Assembly: GCA_035524595.1 (NCBI GenBank)
Contig: DATKOP010000007.1
Location: 42,394-106,393 of the forward strand
Length of the DNA stretch: 64,000 nt
Direction: 5' to 3'
From: CAIKZZ01 sp035524595
Lineage (GTDB): Bacteria; Pseudomonadota; Gammaproteobacteria; Steroidobacterales; Steroidobacteraceae
The stretch's first letter is position 1. Every line of letters starts with the position of its first letter. Shown in pieces: positions 36,906-46,100 of the stretch. The notes beneath the pieces are model-generated. The model was not told where the DNA came from. It searched no databases and was given only the letters and a program-made list of their open reading frames with translations. The translations under genes were made by a program, and so were the position numbers.

Positions 36906-37804
36906 CCGGCGGCGCAACCCCGGCCGCCGAGCGCGGCGCGCGCGCGCTGCCGGACGCGCAGATCCTGAAGCGGATCGCGGCGCTGCGCCCGGCCCTGTCG
37001 CCGGCCGAAGCGCGCGTCGCCGAGGCGGTGCTCGCGGCGCCGGCGTGGGTGCTCGAGAACACGCTGTCGGCGGTCGCGGCCCGCGCCCGGGTCAGCGAGC
37101 CGACGGTCATCCGCTTCTGCCGCTCGCTCGGCCTCGACGGCTACCAGACCTTCCGGCTGCGGCTCGCCCGCAGCCTCGGCAGCGGCGGCGCGTTCCTGCA
37201 CCGCGACATCAGCCGCGGCGATTCGGCCGCCGACCTCGCGGCGAAGATATTCGAGCGCGCGGCGCGCACGCTGCGCGACGTCTCCGGCCAGCTCGCGCCC
37301 GGCCGCCTCGAAGCGGCGATCAGCCTGCTGGCCGCGGCGCGCCGCATCGAGTTCTACGGCCTCGGCAGCTCCGGCATCGTCGCCGCCGACGCGCGCCACA
37401 AGTTCTTCCGGCTCGGGCTGCAGGCGGCCGCGTACTCCGACGCCCACGTGCACGGCATGGCCGCGACGATGCTCGCGCCGGGCGACGTCGCGGTCGCGAT
37501 CTCGAGCACCGGGCGCACGATCGACCTGATCGCGAGCGTCGAGCTCGCCCGCGAGGCCGGCGCCGACGTCATCGCCATCGCGCCGCCAGGCTCGCCGCTC
37601 GCGCAGCGCTGCTCGCTGCCGCTCGAGATCGCGGTCGACGAGGACACCGACGTGTACACGCCGATGACCACGCGGCTCGCGCAGCTGACGCTGATCGACG
37701 TGCTCTCGATCGGCGTCGCCCTGCGCCTTGGCCCGGAACTCGCGGCGCGACTGGAGCGCGCGCGCGACAGCCTGCGCGGCAAGCGGCTGAACGAAGCCGA
37801 GTGA
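36887..37804 (+). CDS. hexR: RpiR/HexR-family transcriptional regulator
   Basis: 305 residues. N-terminal RpiR helix-turn-helix (about 25-100: AVAARARVSEPTVIRFCRSL) and C-terminal SIS sugar-phosphate-binding domain (FYGLGSSGIVAADA, ISSTGRTIDLI). HexR senses KDPG and represses edd and zwf in pseudomonads; location next to both targets supports that role here, but the name rests on context and family. The ATG at 36887 overlaps zwf by 19 nt; a GTG at 36902 would give a 4-nt GTGA overlap. Confidence 0.87.
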   Translation: MARRAVTGGATPAAERGARALPDAQILKRIAALRPALSPAEARVAEAVLAAPAWVLENTLSAVAARARVSEPTVIRFCRSLGLDGYQTFRLRLARSLGSGGAFLHRDISRGDSAADLAAKIFERAARTLRDVSGQLAPGRLEAAISLLAAARRIEFYGLGSSGIVAADARHKFFRLGLQAAAYSDAHVHGMAATMLAPGDVAVAISSTGRTIDLIASVELAREAGADVIAIAPPGSPLAQRCSLPLEIAVDEDTDVYTPMTTRLAQLTLIDVLSIGVALRLGPELAARLERARDSLRGKRLNEAE

Positions 37805-37841
37805 GGCGGCCGGCCCGGCGGCGAGCCGCCCGCCGGCCGCC
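37805..37841 (+). terminator. GC-rich hairpin after hexR
   Basis: A 10-bp perfect stem (37805-37814 with 37832-37841) encloses a second 5-bp stem (37817-37821 with 37826-37830). It starts immediately after the hexR stop. There is no T-tract, so it may protect the mRNA end or act with Rho. Confidence 0.45.
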
Positions 37842-37898
37842 GTGCGGCGATGCAGCAGATCGCTTACATTGGGTGCCGTGCCGGCCAGCGGACCCCAG

Positions 37899-38582
37899 AT
37901 GGACGTCGATACCGCCTTGCGCACCCGGGGCTCGACGCGCGCCTTCCTGCCTCGCCCGGTCGCGCCTGCGACCGTGACGGCGATTCTCGAGCAGGCACGC
38001 TTCGCGCCGAGCGGCAGCAACATCCAGCCGTGGCGGGTGCACGTCGTCAGCGGCGCCGCTCGCGACGCGCTCTGCCGCGCGGTCGGTGACGCCGCGGCCA
38101 GGGACGGCGCGCGCCCGGCCTGGCCGTACCAGTACTACCCGGCGGTGTGGCGCGAGCCGTACCTCGCCCGGCGCCGGGCCTGCGGCTGGGGACTGTACTC
38201 GGTGCTCGGCATCGCCAAGGGCGACCGCGACGCGATGCGCACGCAGGAGCTGCGCAACTACGAGCTGTTCGGCGCACCGGTCGGGCTGTTCTTCTTCATC
38301 GACGCCGACCTTGGCCCCGGCAGCTGGCTCGACTACGGCATGTTCCTGCAGTCCGTCATGCTCGCCGCCGTGGCCCACGGGCTCGCGACCTGCCCGCAGG
38401 CATCGTGGGCGCCGTTCCACGGGATCATCCGCGCGCAGCTGGCGGTGCCGGACACGCAGCTGCTGATCTGCGGCATCGGGCTCGGCTACGCGGACCCGGC
38501 GGCGCCGGTCAACCGCTTCCGGCCCGAACGCCTCGCCGTCGACGAGTTCACGCGCTGGCACGACGGCGGGGTCGGCGCTTGA
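37899..38582 (+). CDS. Nitroreductase-family FMN oxidoreductase
   Basis: 227 residues from the ATG at 37899. Family marks: LRTRGSTRAFLP near the N-terminus and FAPSGSNIQPWRVHV for FMN binding, with QSVMLAAVAHGLATC in the dimer and flavin region. A typical substrate is a quinone or nitroaromatic, reduced with NAD(P)H; the physiological one is unknown. It shares a 4-nt overlap with the transporter gene that follows. Confidence 0.87.
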   Translation: MDVDTALRTRGSTRAFLPRPVAPATVTAILEQARFAPSGSNIQPWRVHVVSGAARDALCRAVGDAAARDGARPAWPYQYYPAVWREPYLARRRACGWGLYSVLGIAKGDRDAMRTQELRNYELFGAPVGLFFFIDADLGPGSWLDYGMFLQSVMLAAVAHGLATCPQASWAPFHGIIRAQLAVPDTQLLICGIGLGYADPAAPVNRFRPERLAVDEFTRWHDGGVGA

Positions 38583-39520
38583 GGCGCCTGCCGCCGGCCG
38601 GTGGTGGCGGCACGCTCGCCGGCATCGCGCTGACCATGGTCGGCGCCGCCGGCTTCGCCGCCAAGGGCGTGATCGCCAAGTTCCTGTACGCGGACGGCTG
38701 GGGTGCCGACGCCGTGCTGACGACGCGCTCGCTGCTGGCGCTGCCGGTGATCGCCGCCTGGGCGCTGTGGGCGGTCGGCGCGCGTGCGCTGCTGCACCCG
38801 CCACCGCGCGCCATGCTCGGCGCCGCGCTCGCCGGCTGCCTGTGCTACTACGCCGGTGCGCTGCTCGACTTCCGGGCGCTGACGATGATCGACGCGAGCG
38901 TCGAGCGCGTGCTGCTGTTCTCCTATCCGTCGCTGGTGGTGGTGCTGTACGCCGGCATCTACCGTGAGTGGCCGGAGCTGCGCACGCTGGTGGCGCTGGC
39001 GATGACCTACGCGGGCATCGTCATGGTCGTGACCGGCCTCGACGCGAGCGTGCTGCGCGGCAACGCCGCCGGCGGCGGCCTCGTGCTCGCCTGTGCGCTG
39101 ACCTCAGCGCTCTACTATCTCGCGAGCGATCGCTGGACGGGTGCGATCGGCAGTGTCGCCTTCACGTTCTACGCGCTGACCGCAGCCACCGCCTGCCTCG
39201 GGCTGCACCGCCTGCTCGGCGGCGGCCCGAGCGCGACCGTCTGGCAGGTACGCGACCTGTGGCTGCTGCTCGCGCTGGTGGTGCCGGCGACCGTCGTGCC
39301 GATGCTGGCGATGGCCGAGGGCGTGCGCCGCCTCGGCGCGCCGCGCGCCTCGGTGGTCGCCACGGTCGGTCCGCCGACCACGATCCTGCTCGGTGCCGGG
39401 CTGCTGGACGAGCGACTGCGCACCGCGCAGTGGCTCGGCGTCGCGCTGATCGTCGCCGGGATCCTCGCCCTCGAGCTCTCGAAGCGCCCGGCCGCCGCCG
39501 CCGGCAGCCAGGCCGGCTGA
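38579..39520 (+). CDS. EamA/DMT-superfamily permease
   Basis: 313 residues with about ten hydrophobic helices in two EamA repeats (first begins GIALTMVGAAGFAAKGVIAKFL; second ends LGVALIVAGILALELSK). The start is probably TTG at 38579, whose TTGA overlaps the nitroreductase stop; no in-frame ATG or GTG occurs before the first helix. Such permeases usually export small metabolites or amino acids. It converges on the SirB2 gene 10 nt away. Confidence 0.85.
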   Translation: MRRLPPAGGGGTLAGIALTMVGAAGFAAKGVIAKFLYADGWGADAVLTTRSLLALPVIAAWALWAVGARALLHPPPRAMLGAALAGCLCYYAGALLDFRALTMIDASVERVLLFSYPSLVVVLYAGIYREWPELRTLVALAMTYAGIVMVVTGLDASVLRGNAAGGGLVLACALTSALYYLASDRWTGAIGSVAFTFYALTAATACLGLHRLLGGGPSATVWQVRDLWLLLALVVPATVVPMLAMAEGVRRLGAPRASVVATVGPPTTILLGAGLLDERLRTAQWLGVALIVAGILALELSKRPAAAAGSQAG

Positions 39521-39530
39521 GCCTCGCGCA

Positions 39531-39935
39531 CTAGCCGCCCGGCAGCCAGTGGCGGGGGTCGGGGTCGTGGTGCAGCGCCGTCGCGACCATGTAGGACACC
39601 GCCAGCAGCGCGCCGGCGAGCGCCACGGCGCGGATCAGGGGCGTACGGCCGCGGCGGATCGCGATCGAGCCCAGCACGACGTACACGATGAGCGCCAGCA
39701 GCTTGGCGGTCAGCCAGGCGTTGACGAACGGGTACTGGTGCAGGATCAGCGTCAGCAGCACCGCGCTCGCCAGCAGCACCGTGTCGACGACGTGCGGCGC
39801 GATCCGCAGCAGCGGTCCCTGCAGCCGGGCCGAGCCCGCGGCGCGCAGCGCCGCGCGCAGCACGAACAGGCCGATCGAGGTCGCGACCGCGGCCAGGTGC
39901 AGCGCGCGCAGCTCGAAGTAGTAGCGCGCCAGCAT
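39531..39935 (-). CDS. SirB2-family membrane protein
   Basis: 134 residues with four hydrophobic helices. It opens YYFELRALHLAAVATSIGLFVLR and has VDTVLLASAVLL and WLTAKLLALIVYVVLG blocks, matching the SirB2 (invasion-expression upregulator) family, whose molecular role is unsettled. It lies 10 nt after the AgmX/TonB-like gene on the same strand and may be the last gene of the c-di-GMP-riboswitch operon, or simply be carried along. Confidence 0.82.
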   Translation of the reverse strand: MLARYYFELRALHLAAVATSIGLFVLRAALRAAGSARLQGPLLRIAPHVVDTVLLASAVLLTLILHQYPFVNAWLTAKLLALIVYVVLGSIAIRRGRTPLIRAVALAGALLAVSYMVATALHHDPDPRHWLPGG

Positions 39936-39945
39936 CCCGTGCCGG

Positions 39946-40866
39946 TCAGGCCGGGAAGAAGTCGATCGGCTTGGTCGTCGTGATGATCTCGACGTCCTTG
40001 TCGTCGAAGCGGAACATCTTGATGCGCGCCACGAGCTTGCGCTCGAGCTCGTCGTCCTTCAGCTCGCTCGACAGCACCTTGCAGTCGGTGACCTCGCCGG
40101 TCGGCGCGATCGTCAGCTGCACGACGACCTTGCCCTGCAGCTGCGGGTTGTCGCGCAGCGCGCGGTTGTAGAGCGCGTAGATCGCCGCCTTGTTGCGGTC
40201 GAAGACCATCTCGATCTCTTCGCGGCTGCGCGAGGCCTTGCCGCTCGAGCCGGTGCGCTTGGCCTCGGCGTGGTCCTTGCGGATGCCGTCGGCGAAGGAC
40301 TGCACGCCCTGCATCGTCGAGTGGCCGTGCAGCGAGCCCGGGCCGCTGCCGAAGCCGGAGCTCAGCGCCGCCGTGTTGATGCCGCCGCTGCCGCCGGTCA
40401 GGTTCGAGGTGATCAGCGAGCGCTCGGCGCGCGCCGGCCCGTCGACCTTGTCCTTCAGCGGCTTGGCGCTCGCCAGCTGCTCGGTGTTGAGCGCCGCGCG
40501 CAGGTCCGCGAGCTCGTCCTTGACCTGGTTCAGCGCCTTCTGCGCCTTCTTGCGCGCCTGCTCCGTCTTGTCGACGACCGGCGGCGGCACGATGGGCTTG
40601 GGCTTCTCGATCGGCTTCGGCTCGGGCTTCTTCTCCTCGACCGGCTTCGGCTTCGGCAGCGGCGGCTGCAGCACCAGCTTGACGACCTCTTCCGGCAGCG
40701 GCCGGGCCATCGGCCGCTCGGGCGTGGGCAGCAGCCGCGTGCCGACCACGACGATCAGCCACAGCAGCAGGCCGATCCGGAGCAGCCGCTTGAAGTGGCG
40801 CTCCTCGGTGTCGTTCGGCGTCCAGGGGAGTTCGAATACCCGATAGTTGGTCGCAAGCACTGTCAT
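39946..40866 (-). CDS. AgmX/PglI-type TonB-like energy-transducer protein
   Basis: 306 residues. A cytoplasmic N-terminus is followed by one transmembrane helix (about 30-45, LLLWLIVVVG), a Pro/Lys-rich periplasmic spacer (KPKPVEEKKPEPKPIEKPKP), a Gly/Ser linker and a C-terminal TonB/AgmX-like domain (about 205-306) beginning REEIEMVFDRNKAAIYALYNRAL. The order matches TonB/TolA, which link an ExbBD/TolQR motor to outer structures. It follows ExbD by 21 nt, supporting a motor-linked role. Related AgmX/PglI proteins serve gliding-motility complexes in Myxococcus; transfer of that role is inference. Confidence 0.82.
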   Translation of the reverse strand: MTVLATNYRVFELPWTPNDTEERHFKRLLRIGLLLWLIVVVGTRLLPTPERPMARPLPEEVVKLVLQPPLPKPKPVEEKKPEPKPIEKPKPIVPPPVVDKTEQARKKAQKALNQVKDELADLRAALNTEQLASAKPLKDKVDGPARAERSLITSNLTGGSGGINTAALSSGFGSGPGSLHGHSTMQGVQSFADGIRKDHAEAKRTGSSGKASRSREEIEMVFDRNKAAIYALYNRALRDNPQLQGKVVVQLTIAPTGEVTDCKVLSSELKDDELERKLVARIKMFRFDDKDVEIITTTKPIDFFPA

Positions 40867-40887
40867 CTGGGGCTCGCTCGGCGAAAC

Positions 40888-41403
40888 TTAGCCAGGGTTC
40901 GGGCCACGGTAGGCCCGCTCTTTCTCGATGACCGCGAGCGACATCTTGCCGATGTCGGCGGCGGTCGCCGCCATCATGATCTTCTTGAGGAGGCTGTACG
41001 GCAGACCCTTGTCCGCCATGACCGTCACCTCGCGCGCGGTCGGGTCCTCCGGCGTCAGCAGCGTGCGCTTCTGGGTCTCGCTCTTGAGGCTCGCCTGCAG
41101 CGAGTCGCGCGCCGCGGCGACGTCCGCCTCGATGTCGGCCACCGTCGCGGTCGCCATGCCGTTCACGAAGATCGTGTCGCGCGTGATCATCAGCACGGTC
41201 GACTCGTGCGGCCGCGACTCGGAGATCGACTGCGGGATCGAGATGTTCTTGGTGTTCGGCAGGATCTCGTAGTCCGCGGTGTGCACCAGCATGTACACGA
41301 CCAGGATCACGAGCATGTCGATCATCGGGATCAGCGCCGGCATGCCGTGGCCACTGTGGTGGCCGCCGGCCTTGCGGTTGCGCTTCAGGCGCGAGGCAAT
41401 CAT
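40888..41403 (-). CDS. ExbD/TolR-family biopolymer transport protein (second copy)
   Basis: 171 residues with a single N-terminal helix. The transmembrane motif ALIPMIDMLVILVVYML carries the conserved Asp that would take part in proton flow. The periplasmic part (about 45-171) is longer than typical ExbD (about 140) and includes VTVMADKGLPYSLLKKIM, like the ExbD/TolR fold. Its ATG overlaps the stop of the preceding exbD by 4 nt. Confidence 0.88.
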   Translation of the reverse strand: MIASRLKRNRKAGGHHSGHGMPALIPMIDMLVILVVYMLVHTADYEILPNTKNISIPQSISESRPHESTVLMITRDTIFVNGMATATVADIEADVAAARDSLQASLKSETQKRTLLTPEDPTAREVTVMADKGLPYSLLKKIMMAATAADIGKMSLAVIEKERAYRGPNPG

Positions 41404-41909
41404 GTCGGCGCGTCTCCGAGCGAGATCTGCGGGAACAGCTCCCCGCGGGCCGGCTGCCCGTCGAGGGTGCCTTCGTAGGACTTCACGGCGTCCATCGTCG
41501 CGATGATCGTGTCGTACGGGATGTTCTGCTCGAGCAGCACGGTCGCGGCCTTCATCTCCGGGAACTTCGCCTTGACGCGCGTCAGGAACGAGTTCAGGCC
41601 GTCGAAGTCATAGCCGTCGGCCGTGTTCGGAAACGGCTGCAGCGGGCCCGAATTCTTGTCCTGCACCACGAGGCCGTCCTTGCGCACCACGATCTCGAGC
41701 ACCAGCCCCTCGGGCAGCGACAGGGGCTCGGAGCTCTGCGCCGGCAGGTTCATCTCGACGATGTGGGTCTTCGAGAACACTGCCGTGAAGATCAGGAAGA
41801 ACAGCAGGATCGTGAAGATGTCGAGCATCGGAACGATATTGATATCGTTCCGACCCTTGTATCGCGCATGGTTGCGCGACTGGCGGCGGGCGATCGAGGA
41901 TCCGCTCAT
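41400..41909 (-). CDS. ExbD/TolR-family biopolymer transport protein (first copy)
   Basis: 169 residues. The transmembrane motif NIVPMLDIFTILLFFLIF carries the conserved Asp. The periplasmic domain includes VLEIVVRKDGLVV and a C-terminal LLEQNIPYDTIIATMDAV helix. It is clearly different from the second copy, so the motor could use a mixed ExbD dimer, as proposed for AglR/Q/S-type motors with two TolR homologues. It overlaps ExbB upstream and the second ExbD downstream by 4 nt each. Confidence 0.9.
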   Translation of the reverse strand: MSGSSIARRQSRNHARYKGRNDINIVPMLDIFTILLFFLIFTAVFSKTHIVEMNLPAQSSEPLSLPEGLVLEIVVRKDGLVVQDKNSGPLQPFPNTADGYDFDGLNSFLTRVKAKFPEMKAATVLLEQNIPYDTIIATMDAVKSYEGTLDGQPARGELFPQISLGDAPT

Positions 41910-42613
41910 GCCCGCGCCCCGCGCACCTCGCCGGTCCGGGCCTGAGTCGCGCCGGCGGCGGGCGCCGAGGCCTCGGCACGCTGCTGGCGCTCGGTGAGGG
42001 CGTTCAGGAACTTGACGCTCGCGACCTCAAGGCTGTCGACGATGTTGGTCGTCTTGGTCTCGAGGTACAGGTGCGACAGCAGCAGCGTGATCGCGACCAG
42101 CAGGCCGAGCGCCGTGTTGTTCATCGCGACCGAGATGCTGGCCGAGAGCAGGCTGGCCTTTTCGGCGGGGTTCGCCTGGGCGACCGCGGCGAACGCGTTG
42201 ATCAGGCCGAGCACGGTGCCGAACAGACCCATCAGCATGCCGATGTTGGCGAGCGCGGCGAGGTAGTGGGTGCGCCGCTCCAGATGCGGGATCACCTCGA
42301 CCAGGCTCTCCTCCATCGCCTTCTCGATGTCCTCGCGCCGGCGGGCCGTCGTGATCCGGCTCATGCCGTAGCGCATGACCTGCGCCAGCGCCGTGTCGGA
42401 GTCGGAGACGGCATTAGTGGCCTGCTTGAAGTTGCCGGCCTCGAACAGCGGCTGCAGCTGATCCCACAGCCGCTTGTTGCCGCTGCCGACCCTCATCAGG
42501 TAGGCGAAGCGCTCGATGGCGATCACGATGCCGATCGCCCAGATCAGGGCGATGGGGTACAGGAAGAAACCTCCCTGCTTGAAAAAGTTCACGATGACGT
42601 CGTAGGCATGCAT
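41906..42613 (-). CDS. MotA/TolQ/ExbB proton-channel protein
   Basis: 235 residues with three helices: about 14-34 (FFLYPIALIWAIGIVIAIERF), about 120-145 and 160-182. The conserved TolQ/ExbB block LAALANIGMLMGLFGTVLGLINAF and a cytoplasmic loop between the first and second helices are present. It forms the channel of an inner-membrane proton-driven motor with the two ExbD proteins. It starts 81 nt after the lipoprotein gene; that gap shows no promoter I could support. Confidence 0.92.
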   Translation of the reverse strand: MHAYDVIVNFFKQGGFFLYPIALIWAIGIVIAIERFAYLMRVGSGNKRLWDQLQPLFEAGNFKQATNAVSDSDTALAQVMRYGMSRITTARRREDIEKAMEESLVEVIPHLERRTHYLAALANIGMLMGLFGTVLGLINAFAAVAQANPAEKASLLSASISVAMNNTALGLLVAITLLLSHLYLETKTTNIVDSLEVASVKFLNALTERQQRAEASAPAAGATQARTGEVRGARA

Positions 42614-42694
42614 CTCCGCTGCTCCATTCGATTCCGCGAGTTATGCCGGCTCGGCCGGTCCATTCCACTCAAGTTATGTTACGAATACCGTGGT

Positions 42695-43180
42695 TTACTT
42701 CTCAGGCTGCGGCCCGGCCGCGCTTCCTGTGATGTGCGTCTCGCTCCGCGCCCGATCCGGCGCCAGGGCATTGAAATAATCGACTTCCCGCCGGAACACC
42801 TCCCGGTCCACCGGCTGCAGGGCTTCGTCAACCAGGCTGTTCACCGGGCGCCCGACCAGGTCGCCGATGTCGGCGCGCTTCCAGGGGACGATCACCATGA
42901 CCTTCGGCAGCTCGCGGTTGCCGGTGATCTGGGTCGTCTCGAGCTCGAGCCGGTCCATCGCCTTGGCCGGCTTGTCGGCCGCAGCGGTCTCGGCCCTGGC
43001 GGCGCCCTTGCGTGGCCGGGGGGCCGCGGGCGGGGGCTGGGCGACCGCAGGCTCCGCCTGCTGGACCGCGGCCGAGGCCGCCCGCGCGGCCGCCTGCGAG
43101 CCGGCGGGGTCGTCGGCGGCGTGCGCCGCAGCGCACCCCGCCAGCACGCCGATGAGCGCGACGACTGGGCTGATCTTCAT
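42695..43180 (-). CDS. Predicted lipoprotein of the TPR/ExbBD operon
   Basis: 161 residues. Signal peptide with lipobox LAGC (Cys16). An Ala/Pro-rich linker (AQPPPAAPRPRKG) is followed by a compact C-terminal domain with LPKVMVIVPWKRADIGDLVGRP. No named family recognised. The ATG overlaps the stop of the large TPR gene (ATGA), so it belongs to the operon and probably sits in the outer membrane or periplasm near the TPR proteins. Confidence 0.75.
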   Translation of the reverse strand: MKISPVVALIGVLAGCAAAHAADDPAGSQAAARAASAAVQQAEPAVAQPPPAAPRPRKGAARAETAAADKPAKAMDRLELETTQITGNRELPKVMVIVPWKRADIGDLVGRPVNSLVDEALQPVDREVFRREVDYFNALAPDRARSETHITGSAAGPQPEK

Positions 43181-46100
43181 TGGGCCTCCGCCCGGGCGCT
43201 CTTTTGCCCGGCGCCGAGCCGTTGCCGGATCTCGGCGATCCAGGCTGACATGAGCTTGTCTTCGCCGCCGGCGAGCGCCAGCGACCGCTCGTACTCGGCG
43301 AGCGCCTCGGCCGGCTTCTGCACGTACAGGTCGAGCAGCACGCCGAAGTTGCGGTGCGTGCGGGCGTCGTTCGGGTCGAGCTCGAGGGCGCGCCGGTACG
43401 ACCGTTCGGCATCGGCGAACTTGCCAAGCTGCCGGTAGACGACGCCGAGCTGCGCGGCAGCGGTGGCGCTGGCCGGGTGGCGTGCGAGCGCCTCGCCGAG
43501 CGCCGCCTCGGCCTCGCCCCACTGCTGGGCGCGGGACAGCAGGATGCCGTGGTTCAGGGGCGGACCGGCCAGCGTCGGCGCCGCCGTCGCGAGCGCGACG
43601 AACTCGGCGTCGGCCTGCGACCCGTCGCTGCGTTCGGCGGCCGCGACCGCCTCCTGGAAGCGCACCGCAATCGGCAGCGGCACGGATGGCGGCGGCGGTG
43701 GCGGCGGCGCGGCCTTGCCCTTCGCCGCCGGCGCGGGCGCGGGCGGCGGGGGCGGCGGCAGCGCGCCGGCGGCGGCGTCGATCACCAGGTCCTCGTTCTC
43801 CTCGCTCTTGCCGAAGCGGGCCGGCTTGAGCTTGGCGAGCGCCGCGAAGCTGGCGCGCACCGAGGTGTCGTACAGCCCCTGGGCGGCGCGCGCGGCGTTG
43901 ATGAGGTGAATGTCGATCGCCTTCTCCTCGAAGGGATAGGCCTGCTCCTCGAGCAGCAGGTCGTACTGCTCGCGCTCCTCGCCGGCGAGGCTCTTCGGCC
44001 GCTCGGACTTCAGCAGATCGACGCCGAGCTGCCGGTAGAGCTCGGCCATCTGGAAAGTCGCGGCGGTGGAGACCTCGGCGATGGCATAGGCGTCGGCGGC
44101 CTCGAAGGCCTTCAGCGCCCGCTGCATCGCCGCGCGCTTGGCCTCGAGCGACTTCTTGAGCGGCAGGACCAGATGCACGGCGTCGAAGCCGTCGCGCGTC
44201 GGCATCGCCAGTTCGAGCGAGGCCTTGGCCGCGAGATAGCGGCTGCGGTCGGTGCGCGCGCCGCCGGCCGCCTGGTCGGCCTTGACGATGTCCTCGAGCA
44301 GCGCCGCGCGGCGCGCCGCGTCGCCGCGCTGCTGCGCGAGGTCGGCGAGCTTCTGGCGCGCTTCCATCGCCGCCTCGAAGGGCTGCGGGTAGCGCTTGAC
44401 GTAGCTCTCGAGCGTCGCCACGGTCTTGGCGAGGTCGCCGGACTTCTCGTACAGCACGGCCGCCTGCGCCAGCGCCTCGCGCTGCACGTCGGCGCTGCCG
44501 CCCGGGGCGCTGGCGATGCGCTCGAACTCGACCGCGGCCGGACCGGGTCGCCCGGCCTCGACGTCGGCGACGGCGAGCTTCCTGGTGACCTCCGGCTGCA
44601 GCTCGCTGCTCGGGAAGTTGCGCCGGAAGCTCTCCAGCACCTCGATCGCCCTGGGCCATTCCTTGAGGCCGATCAGCAGGGCCGCGGCGTCGTAGTCGGC
44701 GCTCGCCCGGATCTTGGCGTTCGGCGCCAGCTGATCGATGCGCAGGAAGTCGCTGACCGCGCCGGCGTCGTCGCCGGCCGCCTTGCGCGCCTCGCCCTGC
44801 TTGTAGACCGACGCGGCGATGCGCTCGTCGATCACCGGCCGTTGCGGGTCGTTCGCCGCCAGCAGCGTCTGCACCTGCAGGTACGCGCCCTCGGCCTTGT
44901 CGAACTGGCCGAGCTCGAACTGGCCGTTGGCGATCACCGTCCAGACGGTCCGCTGCTTCTCGACGTCCACCGGCGGCTGGCGCGCCAGCACGATGTCGGC
45001 GACGTCGATCGCCTTGGCGTAGTCCTTGAGGTCGTAGTACTCGCGCGCCGTCCGCACCAGCACCGGCGCGCTCTCCGGGTGGTTCGGGAACGTGGTCGCG
45101 AAGCGCAGGCCGCTGTCGAGCGCCTGGCGGTGCCAGTTGCCCTTGGCCTCGCCCTGCAGGCCCGCCTCGTGCTTGTCGTAGGCGACCAGCGCCGCATAGC
45201 CGGCGGTCGCCGACTTGTCGTTCGGCGGGTAGCCGTAGGCGGTGTGCTCGTACTCGAGCGCGGCGTCGTGGAACTGGTGGCTCTCGAACAGCGTGTCCGC
45301 GAGCAGGTAGTTGGTGGCCGCCGCTTCCTTGTCGTCCGGGAACGACTGCAGGAACTCGCGATACCAGCGCGCCGCCTCCTGGTAATCGGCCGGCTGCTTG
45401 CTCGCCTGCGCCTGCGAGTGATAGTACGCGGCCAGGTCCTTGACGTTGGTCTTGAGCTCGCGCACGACCAGCGGCGCGTCGGCCGGCTGGCGATGCGCCC
45501 AGAACGACGAGCCGAGGCGGTAGCGCTCGACGTACTCGCGCTTGCCGTCGAGCACCAGCGTCGCGAAGCCGCCGCGCTTGTAGGCGTCGATGGCCTGCAT
45601 CTGCAGCAGCGGCGCGCGATCGTGGTCCGGGTCGCGCTTGGCGAACGCCCGGTAGGCGTTCGCGCCGTCGGTCCAGCGCTCCTTGCTGACGTACAGGTCG
45701 CCGAGCGTCGCGTACAGCAGGTACGCGTATGGCTTGGCCCCGTGGCGGGCGAGGAAGCCGTCGACGCCCTTGGCGTCGTCCTCGAACGAGAACGTGATCG
45801 CGCAGACCCGCAGCGTATCCTCGACCAGCTCGCGCTGCGGCCGCGTGAAGCCGTCGATGTCGCGCTCCTTGCCGCGGGCGTCGATCAGCTTCAGGTCGAG
45901 CAGCTTCGCGAACGAATCGAGCGCGGCCTCGGACTCGCCGCGCTTGAACAGCGCCCAGCCGTGCTTGTACAGGCTCTGCTCGTAGAACTCGGACTTGGCC
46001 CCGGACGCGATCACGCGCGCGTAGGCGCCCTCGGCGTCGGCCCAGCGCTTGTCCATGAACAGGATCTCGCCGCGGCGGAACTGCGCCTCGTCCGTGTAGC